Both the position numbers and the translations under genes were made by a program. The notes beneath the pieces are model-generated. The model ran no database searches. It worked only from the letters and a program-made list of their open reading frames with translations, and was not told the DNA's origin. This document shows, in pieces, positions 34,240 through 42,963 of a stretch of 64,000 nucleotides of DNA; position 1 is the stretch's first letter, and each line of letters begins with the position of its first letter. The DNA lies in the NCBI RefSeq assembly GCF_003931855.1, contig NZ_CP034248.1, positions 3,224,001 to 3,288,000 of the forward strand, written 5' to 3'. This stretch comes from Paenibacillus lentus. GTDB taxonomy: Bacteria > Bacillota > Bacilli > Paenibacillales > Paenibacillaceae.

Positions 34240-35736
34240 ATGAAGAAGTTAGGTTTTCTGTTAATGCTGGTTGTTTTATTGTGGGCTCTGCCGGGTATAG
34301 GACAGGCCTCAGCTGCGAGTAACTCGATTTTCCTTGACGGCCAGGAGCTGGAGCAGCCTGAAGGCGCTCAAGCCGGACTCGTAAACGGTAGCGTCATGGT
34401 TCCGATTCGTGTCATATCGGAAGGACTCGGCTATGAAGTCGGATGGGAGAAACAGAACGGAACGGTGTCGATTAAGCAAGGCGACAGATCGCTGCAGCTG
34501 TTCATTGATAACGAAAAAGCCATCGTTGATGGCAGCGACATTACATTATCCTCACCTCCTTTGTTGAAGGAAGATACGACTCTGGTGCCACTGCGCTTTG
34601 TGGGAGAGCAGATGGGGCTGCAGGTTAGCTGGGATAACGAGACCAAGTCAGCGCATCTATACAGCACAAGCTCAGGCTCGGATAGCGGTGTTGTAAATAG
34701 TGGAGCCAGCACGCCCCCGGTGAATGAGGGGGAAGCTGTACCGGGCGAGGATCAGCCTGTAGAGCAGCCTGAAACAAACGGAGCCAGCGGTTCAGAATCA
34801 ACGACTGCGAACAATCCAAGTTCAAATCTTGCAACGATCAGCGGATTTAGCTTCAGCGATAATCGCCTTATGATTTTAACAGACCGTACTGTTGAGCCTA
34901 ATGTATTCAAGATGAGTGACCCGGATCGTGTTGTTATCGACGTGCCAAATGCAAAATTTTCCGATGGTTTTAAGGATATATTACCGTTGGATGAGACGAA
35001 TCGCGGGCAATTCACGGTCGAGGGGTATCCGGAAGTGTCGCAAATTCGCTATTCGCTATTCAGTAATGATCCATCTACAATAAGGTTAGTCATCGATTTG
35101 AATGAGAGTAGGGAATTTGTCGTTTCGAAGGAGAATGATCTTACCATTGTCGAATTGACATTGGAGCCCGTGGTTCATTATATACCGACAAGACCTGACG
35201 GCAAGAGTCTTGTTGTCATCGATGCTGGCCATGGAGGAACGGATCCGGGAGCCCCAAGCGTAAGCGGGGGGAGTGAGAAGGATGTTAATTTGGCCATTGC
35301 CTTGAGGGTTAACGAATTGCTTCAGCATGAGCCGGATATCATTACGGTGTTGACACGAAGCGACGATACATATCCAACGCTCGACGAGCGGGTCATGATG
35401 GCAAACGACCTGCTGGCCGACATCTTTATTTCCATTCATGCAAATAGCGGATCTGCAACGGCGTCGGGAACGGAAACGCTGTATACTCGGGATGCCAGCA
35501 TCCTACTTGCGGATACGGTACACAAGTACGTGCTCGAAGCTACAGGCTTGACGGATCGCAAGGTGAAGAATCAGAACTTGAAAGTGACGCGGGAGACGAT
35601 GATGCCGGCCATATTACTAGAAACTGGATTCTTAAGCAATCCCCATGATGATGCTGTGCTGAAAGATCCCGTTGTTCAGGAAAGAATTGCGGCAGGCATC
35701 GTTGCTGGGATTAAAGAATATCTAGGCCTGCAATAG
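34240..35736 (+). CDS. N-acetylmuramoyl-L-alanine amidase (copy 1) with stalk and AMIN domains
   Basis: Secreted wall hydrolase of 498 residues. Signal peptide 1-26 (FLLMLVVLLWALPG) precedes a copper-amine-oxidase-N1-like domain at about 30-135 (VMVPIRVISEGLGYEVGWE), a low-complexity Ser/Glu/Pro linker, an AMIN domain at about 205-310, and an Amidase_3 domain at about 325-495. Zinc and catalytic positions are visible: His in VVIDAGHGGTDPG, Glu in GGSEKDVNLA, His in FISIHANSGS, Glu in ILLETGFLSN. It cuts the bond between muramic acid and the stem peptide. The start ATG 34240 follows GTAGGGG. A lipoprotein gene follows 45 bp downstream, and the pair is repeated next. Confidence 0.92.
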   Translation: MKKLGFLLMLVVLLWALPGIGQASAASNSIFLDGQELEQPEGAQAGLVNGSVMVPIRVISEGLGYEVGWEKQNGTVSIKQGDRSLQLFIDNEKAIVDGSDITLSSPPLLKEDTTLVPLRFVGEQMGLQVSWDNETKSAHLYSTSSGSDSGVVNSGASTPPVNEGEAVPGEDQPVEQPETNGASGSESTTANNPSSNLATISGFSFSDNRLMILTDRTVEPNVFKMSDPDRVVIDVPNAKFSDGFKDILPLDETNRGQFTVEGYPEVSQIRYSLFSNDPSTIRLVIDLNESREFVVSKENDLTIVELTLEPVVHYIPTRPDGKSLVVIDAGHGGTDPGAPSVSGGSEKDVNLAIALRVNELLQHEPDIITVLTRSDDTYPTLDERVMMANDLLADIFISIHANSGSATASGTETLYTRDASILLADTVHKYVLEATGLTDRKVKNQNLKVTRETMMPAILLETGFLSNPHDDAVLKDPVVQERIAAGIVAGIKEYLGLQ

Positions 35737-35781
35737 AAAACAGGGTATAAGGGTATAAAATATAAGAGAGGAGGGATCAAT

Positions 35782-36339
35782 TTGAAAAAATTAATTATTG
35801 TCGGAGCGGTACTGCTGCTTGCTGCTTCATTGGCCGGATGCGGTCGGAAGCCCCAGGCGGCTCCAGAGGTAACACCTGAATCACCTCCTGCTGTTGATCC
35901 GAATGTCTCCCAGGGAGCGGGACAGAATGGAACCGGGGCTACTGAGCCTGAAATGCAAATCGCGCTAATTAAGCTGTACTTTACCGATGGTGATCTAATG
36001 GAGCTTACGGAGGTACAGCGTGAAATCGAATTCCAGGAAGATGAGGATAAATACGCTGCAGCTTTTAAGCAATTGCAAATTGCAGAGAGCGGAATGTTCT
36101 CGCTATGGGAGAAGGTTATCTTGAACAAGGCGTCGTTGGCAGATGGTGTACTCGGCATCGATATTCAACTGCCTGACGAAGCGCGGCTAGGATCAGGTGG
36201 CGAGGTGTTAGCGATTGATTCGCTAAAAGCGACAATGTTTCAGTTCGAGGAAGTACAGAAGCTTGAGCTTACGGTTGATGGTGAGCAAGTGGAAAGCTTG
36301 ATGGGCCATGTGGAGCTAGAGCACCCCATGACTCGATAA
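35782..36339 (+). CDS. GerMN-domain lipoprotein (copy 1)
   Basis: 185 residues with a lipoprotein signal (LLAASLAGCGRK; Cys at about 20), a short acidic/proline linker, and a GerMN domain over about residues 65-175 (KLYFTDGDLMELTEVQREI; LPDEARLGSGGEVLAIDSL). GerMN domains occur in the spore-germination and sporulation protein GerM and in many membrane-bound envelope proteins. TTG start at 35782 after GGAGG. The gene sits directly after the amidase, suggesting that it positions or regulates that enzyme at the membrane (inference). No domain residue seems missing. Confidence 0.88.
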   Translation: MKKLIIVGAVLLLAASLAGCGRKPQAAPEVTPESPPAVDPNVSQGAGQNGTGATEPEMQIALIKLYFTDGDLMELTEVQREIEFQEDEDKYAAAFKQLQIAESGMFSLWEKVILNKASLADGVLGIDIQLPDEARLGSGGEVLAIDSLKATMFQFEEVQKLELTVDGEQVESLMGHVELEHPMTR

Positions 36340-36364
36340 AATATGACAGTGCGGTGTTTACAAG

Positions 36365-36407
36365 GACTGTTCCTACAGCTTCATGCTGTTAGAACAGTCT
36401 TTTTTTG
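36365..36407 (+). terminator. Intrinsic terminator after the first amidase/GerMN pair
   Basis: A long hairpin (GACTGTT...AACAGTC with an inner CTACAGC / GCTGTTAG stem) from 36365 to 36399, followed by eight T. Confidence 0.85.
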
Positions 36408-36561
36408 TACCGCGACTGGCAGGGACTATTGTCGGATAAAAGGAAAGATTACGCAACTTTTGAGGATATAGGGCGTCTAATATGTCGTCTGGTGATGCCG
36501 AGAAAAGCAGCTTAATCATCGGTCATCACGAGGTAAAATTTAATGATGGTAGGGGTGACGG

Positions 36562-37992
36562 ATGAAGAAAATTAGTTTCTTGGTGTTCATGCTTGTTTTT
36601 ATTTTTGCTTTTCCTACGATAGGACAAGCTGCAGGAAGCGGCACAAGTATTTATCTAAATGGAGAAGCGCTGAACTTGCCGAAGAATGGACAGGTTCAGA
36701 ACGTGAAAGGCAATGTGATGATTCCGATTCGCGTCGTTATGGAGGAGCTGGGTTTTGACGTCGACTGGGAGAAAGGGACGCGCACGGTAACTATAAAGCA
36801 AGCCGATACAACGATTAAACTAATTGTCAATCAAAAAAGCGCAACTGTAAATGGCAAGAAAGCAGCTTTGAGCATCGCTCCGATGCTTAAACAGGATACG
36901 ACGCTCGTGCCGCTTAGATTCGTCAGCGAACAGATGGGTCTCACCGTGGGCTGGGATAATGCGACGAAGACGGTATACCTAATTACCCCGGATCAAGGCG
37001 GTGGAGGCGGAGAGGGCAGTAACACCAGTTCTGGCAGCAGCAACTCGGAAGATGGCTCAATTAACCCGAATCCGGTGCCATCACAAAATTTGGCTTCCGT
37101 CACAGGAATCAGCTTTGATGCCAATCGACTGATTGTTGCCGTTGACCAAAATGTAAAGCCTAATGTTTTCAAGCTGAGCGAGCCAGATCGGATCGTCATC
37201 GATATTCCGGATTCAAGGTTCGATGATTCATTTTCCAGCAATCATTCGCTGGATGCTTTTCAGAATGGCTTCATGGACATCAATGGTTATCCGGATGTAA
37301 CGAAGATTCGTTATTCGCAGTTTAGTGACCATCCTTCTACGATTCGTATTGTTATGGATTTAACAGGGGCTAGAAATTATTCTTTGCTGAATGCGGACGA
37401 CGGCTATGTCATTATCGATCTAAACGTGGATCAGAGTTATCCTTCCCGGGGTAATGGAAAGCCGTTAGTTGTCATTGATGCTGGTCATGGTGGAAGTGAT
37501 CCAGGTGCGATTAGTGTAAGGAAGAGGAGAGAAAAGGACTTCAACCTGGCAATCGCCAAAAAGGTAGAGAACCTATTGAAACATGAAACGCAATTGGATT
37601 ATATACTTACCCGCAGTACGGACGTCTTTGTAAAGCTACAAGATCGAGCCAAGTTAGCCAATGATATGAACGCAGACCTATTTGTCTCGTTGCATGCGAA
37701 CAGCGGCTCAGCTACGGCTAGCGGCGTAGAGACGTATTATACGCGGGGGGAAAGTCTCCCATTTGCTAAAACGATGCATAAATATCTCGTTGAATCTTCC
37801 GGTTTGCCGGATCGGAAAGTGCGTACAAAGAACTTGCATGTAACTCGTGAAACGACAATGCCAGCGGTATTATTGGAATTTGGTTATTTAAGCAACTCTA
37901 GTGATGAGGCTTTGCTGTATACTGAAAAATTTCAGAATAGCGTCGCCCAAGGTGTTGTTGATGGTATTAAGGATTATCTTGGCTTTAAGTGA
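36562..37992 (+). CDS. N-acetylmuramoyl-L-alanine amidase (copy 2)
   Basis: 476-residue paralogue of the gene at 34240 with the same order: signal peptide (FLVFMLVFIFAFPTIGQAAG), copper-amine-oxidase-N1-like domain (VMIPIRVVMEELGFDVDWE), a shorter Gly/Ser-rich linker (GGGGEGSNTSSGSSNSE), AMIN and Amidase_3. Catalytic landmarks are VVIDAGHGGSDPG, REKDFNLAIAK, FVSLHANSGSATAS and LLEFGYLSN. A copy-specific basic insert RKRREKD replaces SGGSEKD near the active-site Glu. ATG 36562 is preceded by AGGGGTG. The linkers diverge strongly while the catalytic domains stay alike, so the duplication is old. Confidence 0.92.
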   Translation: MKKISFLVFMLVFIFAFPTIGQAAGSGTSIYLNGEALNLPKNGQVQNVKGNVMIPIRVVMEELGFDVDWEKGTRTVTIKQADTTIKLIVNQKSATVNGKKAALSIAPMLKQDTTLVPLRFVSEQMGLTVGWDNATKTVYLITPDQGGGGGEGSNTSSGSSNSEDGSINPNPVPSQNLASVTGISFDANRLIVAVDQNVKPNVFKLSEPDRIVIDIPDSRFDDSFSSNHSLDAFQNGFMDINGYPDVTKIRYSQFSDHPSTIRIVMDLTGARNYSLLNADDGYVIIDLNVDQSYPSRGNGKPLVVIDAGHGGSDPGAISVRKRREKDFNLAIAKKVENLLKHETQLDYILTRSTDVFVKLQDRAKLANDMNADLFVSLHANSGSATASGVETYYTRGESLPFAKTMHKYLVESSGLPDRKVRTKNLHVTRETTMPAVLLEFGYLSNSSDEALLYTEKFQNSVAQGVVDGIKDYLGFK

Positions 37993-38072
37993 CCGGCGGT
38001 TCATAATATAAGTGTTCAGGGAGATGAATTGTACGACTTCCTGAACAATTCCGATAGGAGGAGGAAGTGACC

Positions 38073-38684
38073 ATGAACAAAAAGATTATGCTATCCGGAA
38101 TTTTGGTGCTTCTGCTCACGGTGACCGCTGGATGCGGTCAAAAGCCAGAGCCAATGCTTGGAGAGAGAGAAGGCAATGTTTCTAACTATGCTGGCAACAG
38201 TGAAAACGGCCAGATGAACCAAGAGCCACTGAATAATCCTGACGCTCACGGCTCAGGGAATTCGAATGAAAGCTCCCCAGGGCAGGAGCAGGTGAAGAAT
38301 ATGGTTATTAAAGCTTATTTTACGGATGAGCAAATGGATGCCTTAATTGTGAAGGAAAAAGAAATTTCGTATAGCAATGAGGCTGAAAAGTACAACCAAA
38401 CCCTAGCATCGCTGCAGCATAGCGGAGCTCCTGAGCTGCTATCTCTGTGGGAGAAAGTGAGCTTTAAAGAAACGAAACTTAAGGATGGCATGCTGACGGT
38501 GGATATATTGCTGCCGGATGAGGCTAGGCTTGGGGCTGGAGGAGAATCGCTTGCTCTAGAATCATTAACCGAGGCCTTATTTCAGTTCGATGAAGTCAAA
38601 TCCATTGAAGTTCTGGTTGACGGCCAGCCAGTAGAAACACTAATGGGCCATGTCGAATTAGAGCATCCGATTCTAAGAAAATAG
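38073..38684 (+). CDS. GerMN-domain lipoprotein (copy 2)
   Basis: 203-residue paralogue of the gene at 35782. Lipobox LLTVTAGCGQK, an Asn/Gly-rich linker longer than in copy 1, then a GerMN domain (KAYFTDEQMDALIVKEKEIS; LPDEARLGAGGESLALESL) and a matching C-terminal end VETLMGHVELEHPI. Start ATG 38073 after AGGAGGAGG (a GTG at 38067 lies too close to it). It completes the second amidase/GerMN pair. The SLH gene follows after 74 bp with no terminator between, so they may be co-transcribed. Confidence 0.88.
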   Translation: MNKKIMLSGILVLLLTVTAGCGQKPEPMLGEREGNVSNYAGNSENGQMNQEPLNNPDAHGSGNSNESSPGQEQVKNMVIKAYFTDEQMDALIVKEKEISYSNEAEKYNQTLASLQHSGAPELLSLWEKVSFKETKLKDGMLTVDILLPDEARLGAGGESLALESLTEALFQFDEVKSIEVLVDGQPVETLMGHVELEHPILRK

Positions 38685-38758
38685 TCGACTTTGTGGAGGA
38701 AATTACACCTCGCTGTCGAACATGGTTAAGAGATCATTTTTTTGAAGGGGAGAATTTA

Positions 38759-41512
38759 ATGTCATCATTTAAACGCAGCTATAGACGAAATTCCAAAAAA
38801 GCGGTTTCGGCCATGCTTGCAGCTACGATCAGTTTAAGCGCCGGCGGTGCCGTCCTTGCGGACGAGCCGGCAGGATCATCTGCGAAAGCGGGGTCTAATA
38901 TTAGCAATTCTGCAAGTACGGCTTTTACATTGTTTAGCGATGTGCAAAGCGGCTTTTGGGCGGAGAAGTATATTTATAAGCTGGCTGCACAGGGGATAAT
39001 CGTCGGGGATGCAGGCAAATTCCGGCCGAGCGACAGCGTCACGCAGCAGGAAGCAATTACGATGGCGATTCGTTTCATGAATTTGAGCGGAGAACTCGGG
39101 AACGGAGATACAGTACCTGAGGATTTGCAAATTAGCGGATACGCTAAACCTTATGTTGAGCTGGCTATCAAGAAGAATTTGATTGACAGAGAAGAAGAAC
39201 TTGCATCGTTAAAAGCTAATGAGTCTTGGGGACAGAAGAAAGCGTCCCGTGAATGGGTAGCTAAAATTTTGATCCGGGCATTGGATAAAGATGAGGAAGC
39301 CAAAGCACTTGGAGCCGGGGCAACGGGGTTTGCGGATCATAACAAAATTTCCGCTAATGTACGGGGCTATGTCAGATTAGCGGCTCAACTGGATATTACC
39401 AAAGGGATTGAAGGCAATAAATTCGATCCGCAAGGCAATGTGACCCGAGCGCAAATCGCAACCTTCTTTGGCAAAGGCGGGGAGCATTTAAACGCTAACT
39501 ATTCAAATGTGTACGAAGGAATCGTAACCGAATTGACGGATAGCAAATTGACCTTATATGTCGATAATCAATTGAAGAGCTTCATACTAGATAACCGCAG
39601 CGTATATTTCAATAAAGACTCGCAATTAAAGATTTCCAAGAGTGAATTGAAACCTTATACGAAAGTCATGGCCATCGATAAGGTAGGATCGGCGGCGTAT
39701 GTTGAAGTGATTGATGCAAAGCAGCAGCTGGAGACTACGGAAGGTACTTTGCTTCGTATTTTGAACGGTAACCGGATCGTGATGCTCGTGAACAATGACT
39801 TGGTAGAGTATACTTTCGATGACACAACGGCCTTCCTGGATCAGAACGGGAAGAAGATGGCTGCCAGCAGTCTGACGCCGGAAAGTACGATCATCGTGCA
39901 GCGGGAGACTTATACGACTGAGATGAAGCCTGTGCTTGTTCAGGTAAAAGCGGCTTTGGTCAGCAAATCGGGTACAGGCACGATTGATGCTGTAGATGTG
40001 ACAGGCAAGAAGATATCGATCCGTGACGCTTCGGGTACGGTTGAAACGTTTGCGGTAGATGATCGGACTATTCTGTTATATCAAAGCCAGAAGCTGAACA
40101 ATCTTAGTGAACTGCGGGAAAACTCTTCTATTAAATATACAGTAAACAATAGTGTGTTGGATTCGTTGGAGGTTACTCAAAGCGTGGAACGTACGGTAAC
40201 CGGAACGCTTCTGGGGCTGGATCAAAATGGACGGCTAATTACATTCAGCAATGCTAGCGGATATCCTGAAGTGAAGCTGTTAGCGGATAAGACGGACATT
40301 ATCGTTGGCGGTATCGCTGACGCTACACTTGACGATCTGATCGCTGATTTAAATGGTGGCGACAAGATAGAACTTACGCTGGACGCTGAGGAACGAGTAA
40401 CGAAGATCGTCGTGCAGGGGCGCCAAACTGAGCAATTGAATGCAGCGAAGGTTGTTAACTACGACAGCAAGTCGAAGACGCTGACTGTATTGGACGGGAA
40501 TGAGAAGCCTCATGTATTCGTTCTAGATGATAAAACGAAGGTCGACTATAATTCGAACCAGCCTAATTTAGCTGGCATGGAGTCAATACTTAATAAAGAT
40601 CGGAAGATAAATCTGTCCTATATAGGCAGCCGTGCGCTAAGCGTGCAAATGATTTATAAATATGAAGGAACCTTTGTCTCCGTGAATACTTCGGAGAAGA
40701 AGATTACGCTGCTGACCTCCGATAACAAAACGGTCACACTGCCATATCAAGGAACAGCTCCAACTATCGAATTGTACGGAAAGCGCGCGACGCTGAGCGA
40801 TATAAAGGTCGGCGACCTTGTAGTTGCTATGCTCAGTGCGAACCAGGATGCGGTACAGACGCTGGCGTTGAAGTCCTCCGCCCAATTTGTAGTTAGTTCG
40901 GTGGAGACGTCTTATAGCCGAATTAGAGCGGTAAATGGCAATAATGGATTGACGGAGAGCTTCTATGTTGATCAAGCCACTCTGACGGATGAAAATGGGA
41001 ATCTGATTAAATTATCCAATATTCAAAAGGGCCAAACGATCAATGTTGCCTTTAATGGCCACAAGGCAGTTTCACTGCAAGTTGTAAAATTGACAATGGG
41101 CAGTGTACAGAATATTGATGCTTCAACCTTAACGGTCAAAACATTCAATGGTGCGATCGAGTCCTTCCCGCTGACAAGCAGTGTCAAAGTGATGCGTGGA
41201 ACATCCGTTACCGCGGGAATAGGCGGATTGACGACGGCCGATCATGTGGAGGTACGCAAGGATAGCGATGGCAACCTTGTCGTAAAGGTTCTGACCTCGC
41301 TGGAGCGGAAGTTCTCTCGTTATGATGCAAATGCAAGAGAGCTTGTTGTTAAAAGAGCGACCATCGCCGATGATAAATATCGCTTTTTTGTAAATGCAGA
41401 TACGTATGTTCATCAAGGTGACACGACTATTTCCGTGCAATCATTTAAAGTTGATGATAAAATTGTTTTGTATTTCAACGGGGATAGACTCGTTGAAATC
41501 GAAAAACAATAA
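38759..41512 (+). CDS. Large surface protein with SLH domains and repeated beta-rich modules
   Basis: 917 residues. N-terminal signal peptide (KKAVSAMLAATISLSAGGA), then SLH-type repeats: FSDVQSGFWAEKYIYKLAAQ (about residue 59), a weaker one near 125-150, and a third ending NKFDPQGNVTRAQIATFFG (about 200-250). SLH domains bind pyruvylated wall polymer. The remaining 660 residues are a string of beta-rich modules of roughly 60-80 residues with recurring phrases (for example DDTTAFLDQNGKK and VDDRTILLYQSQK), resembling small barrel repeats. The start ATG 38759 has GGGGAG six bases upstream. Probably a cell-surface scaffold; no catalytic motif is seen. Confidence 0.85.
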   Translation: MSSFKRSYRRNSKKAVSAMLAATISLSAGGAVLADEPAGSSAKAGSNISNSASTAFTLFSDVQSGFWAEKYIYKLAAQGIIVGDAGKFRPSDSVTQQEAITMAIRFMNLSGELGNGDTVPEDLQISGYAKPYVELAIKKNLIDREEELASLKANESWGQKKASREWVAKILIRALDKDEEAKALGAGATGFADHNKISANVRGYVRLAAQLDITKGIEGNKFDPQGNVTRAQIATFFGKGGEHLNANYSNVYEGIVTELTDSKLTLYVDNQLKSFILDNRSVYFNKDSQLKISKSELKPYTKVMAIDKVGSAAYVEVIDAKQQLETTEGTLLRILNGNRIVMLVNNDLVEYTFDDTTAFLDQNGKKMAASSLTPESTIIVQRETYTTEMKPVLVQVKAALVSKSGTGTIDAVDVTGKKISIRDASGTVETFAVDDRTILLYQSQKLNNLSELRENSSIKYTVNNSVLDSLEVTQSVERTVTGTLLGLDQNGRLITFSNASGYPEVKLLADKTDIIVGGIADATLDDLIADLNGGDKIELTLDAEERVTKIVVQGRQTEQLNAAKVVNYDSKSKTLTVLDGNEKPHVFVLDDKTKVDYNSNQPNLAGMESILNKDRKINLSYIGSRALSVQMIYKYEGTFVSVNTSEKKITLLTSDNKTVTLPYQGTAPTIELYGKRATLSDIKVGDLVVAMLSANQDAVQTLALKSSAQFVVSSVETSYSRIRAVNGNNGLTESFYVDQATLTDENGNLIKLSNIQKGQTINVAFNGHKAVSLQVVKLTMGSVQNIDASTLTVKTFNGAIESFPLTSSVKVMRGTSVTAGIGGLTTADHVEVRKDSDGNLVVKVLTSLERKFSRYDANARELVVKRATIADDKYRFFVNADTYVHQGDTTISVQSFKVDDKIVLYFNGDRLVEIEKQ

Positions 41513-41532
41513 TCATTATTTTCGTGAGAATC

Positions 41533-41574
41533 ACCGTCTTGCTGCGGGATCATTCCCGGGCAGGACGGTTTTCT
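41533..41574 (+). terminator. Intrinsic terminator after the SLH gene
   Basis: Stem starting ACCGTC (41533) and ending GACGGT (41569) with an inner GC-rich helix and TCAT loop, followed by TTTTCTTC. Confidence 0.75.
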
Positions 41575-41599
41575 TCGTGAAGAAAGGTTAGGTGGAGAC

Positions 41600-42268
41600 A
41601 TGAATGCCGCGGGTGTCCGTCATATTTTGGATTGTATCGGCACTATGTTTCCGGATGCGCACTGTGAGCTCCGTCACAGCAATGCATTTGAATTGACGAT
41701 TGCCGTACTGTTGTCGGCACAGTGTACCGACGCAACCGTAAACAAGGTGACAGATGATTTATTTCAGAAATATAAGACGCCGGAAGATTATCTTTCCGTT
41801 CCGATAGAAGAGTTGGAGCAGGATATTCGACGTATCGGATTATTTCGGAGTAAAGCTAAGCATATTCAGAATTTATGTCGGATTCTCATCGAACAGTATG
41901 ACGGGGAGGTACCTCGCGAGCACGCCGAGCTGGTCAAGCTTCCTGGTGTGGGCCGCAAGACGGCTAACGTGGTGGTCTCGAACGCTTTTGGCGTACCGGC
42001 GATCGCCGTCGATACGCATGTGGAAAGGGTCAGTAAGCGGCTTGGGCTGGCGGGCTGGAACGATTCTGTACTCGAAGTCGAGAAGAAACTGATGAAGCGG
42101 GTACCTAAGGAAGAATGGACGATAACCCATCATCGGCTCATCTTTTTCGGGAGATATCATTGCAAGGCCCAAAATCCGCAGTGTGAGATTTGCCCGCTGC
42201 TGGATGTATGCCGTGAAGGCAAAAAACGTATGAAAAAGTCACTGGACAGAAAAGATAGAGAAAAGTGA
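41600..42268 (+). CDS. nth: Endonuclease III (DNA glycosylase / AP lyase)
   Basis: 222 residues; removes oxidised pyrimidines and cuts abasic sites. The helix-hairpin-helix LPGVGRKTANVVVSN contains the catalytic Lys, the catalytic Asp lies in AIAVDTHVERV, and the iron-sulfur loop cysteines follow the spacing C-x6-C-x2-C-x5-C in CKAQNPQCEICPLLDVC. ATG 41600 follows GGTGGAG. A short basic tail (KKRMKKSLDRK) follows the cluster. Complete and ordinary. Confidence 0.95.
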   Translation: MNAAGVRHILDCIGTMFPDAHCELRHSNAFELTIAVLLSAQCTDATVNKVTDDLFQKYKTPEDYLSVPIEELEQDIRRIGLFRSKAKHIQNLCRILIEQYDGEVPREHAELVKLPGVGRKTANVVVSNAFGVPAIAVDTHVERVSKRLGLAGWNDSVLEVEKKLMKRVPKEEWTITHHRLIFFGRYHCKAQNPQCEICPLLDVCREGKKRMKKSLDRKDREK

Positions 42269-42301
42269 CATACAAACCTAGTTAGAAGAGGATGAGACTC
42301 C

Positions 42302-42586
42302 ATGAGATGTATTTCTGTGTATACTGACAGTTTTGAACGATTCTCGGATATGTTTGATCAAGTGATTGAGATTGATTTGCGGGAGAATGACGAACGGGAG
42401 CTCGAAGGCATTACCGTTAGCGACTCTGGCGAAGTGCCGGGCCATTATTTGGAACGGATGGCCGTGAAACCTGAAGTGGTTGTAATGAAGGATAAGGAGA
42501 AGGGGATTACGATTCTTCAGCATGGTAAAGTATTTGAAATTTTAATCCCGTCCGAGGACGATTTGCTTGAATTGCCTTCGGTGTAA
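42302..42586 (+). CDS. Conserved hypothetical protein (94 aa)
   Basis: Small cytosolic acidic protein, MRCISVYTDSFERFSDMFDQ onward, alternating strands and helices, with no motif that I recognise. AGAGGATGAG lies before ATG 42302. It follows nth by 33 bp and ends before a strong terminator, so it is probably read from the same transcript. Codon use resembles that of the neighbours. Confidence 0.65.
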   Translation: MRCISVYTDSFERFSDMFDQVIEIDLRENDERELEGITVSDSGEVPGHYLERMAVKPEVVVMKDKEKGITILQHGKVFEILIPSEDDLLELPSV

Positions 42587-42620
42587 TCGCCGCGAAGATT
42601 ACCGCGTGCGCTAGCAAGCT

Positions 42621-42662
42621 CACCGCCAATAGTGAGGGAAACCTCGCTGTTGGTGGTTTTTT
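42621..42662 (+). terminator. Intrinsic terminator after nth and the small gene; 42663-42963 has no gene
   Basis: Stem CACCGCCAATAGTGAGG / CCTCGCTGTTGGTGG (42621-42637 and 42642-42656) with a GAAA tetraloop and TTTTTT. In the following 300 bp I see no supported gene; it presumably holds the dynamin promoter. Confidence 0.85.
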
Positions 42663-42963
42663 GTTCTTGCTACAGGAATAATACGAGGTATGATAGGAGG
42701 AAGTATAAGAATTCAAATTAGAATTAGTGTTGGGAAGTGTTGGCCTAGGGATATGGATTATTATTATCAAGAAACGGAGATAATCGCAACCAGGCACCGA
42801 AGAATGTGCTCTGTACTATGTTTTTCTTTAAATAAGCGGGAAGTTCTTTAATTTTTACTGGAAAATTACTAATTACGAGACTTCCCTGTCAGATGCCGCT
42901 CATGTAAAATGGATGTATTTCCTAAGACATGGAAGCCAACCTAAATAAGGAGAGTACATATTC

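Noticed and set aside
42692..42782. Possible tiny single-helix membrane peptide ending IIIIKKRR
   Set aside because: The good GGAGG at 42697 is followed by no in-frame start codon; an in-frame stop intervenes.
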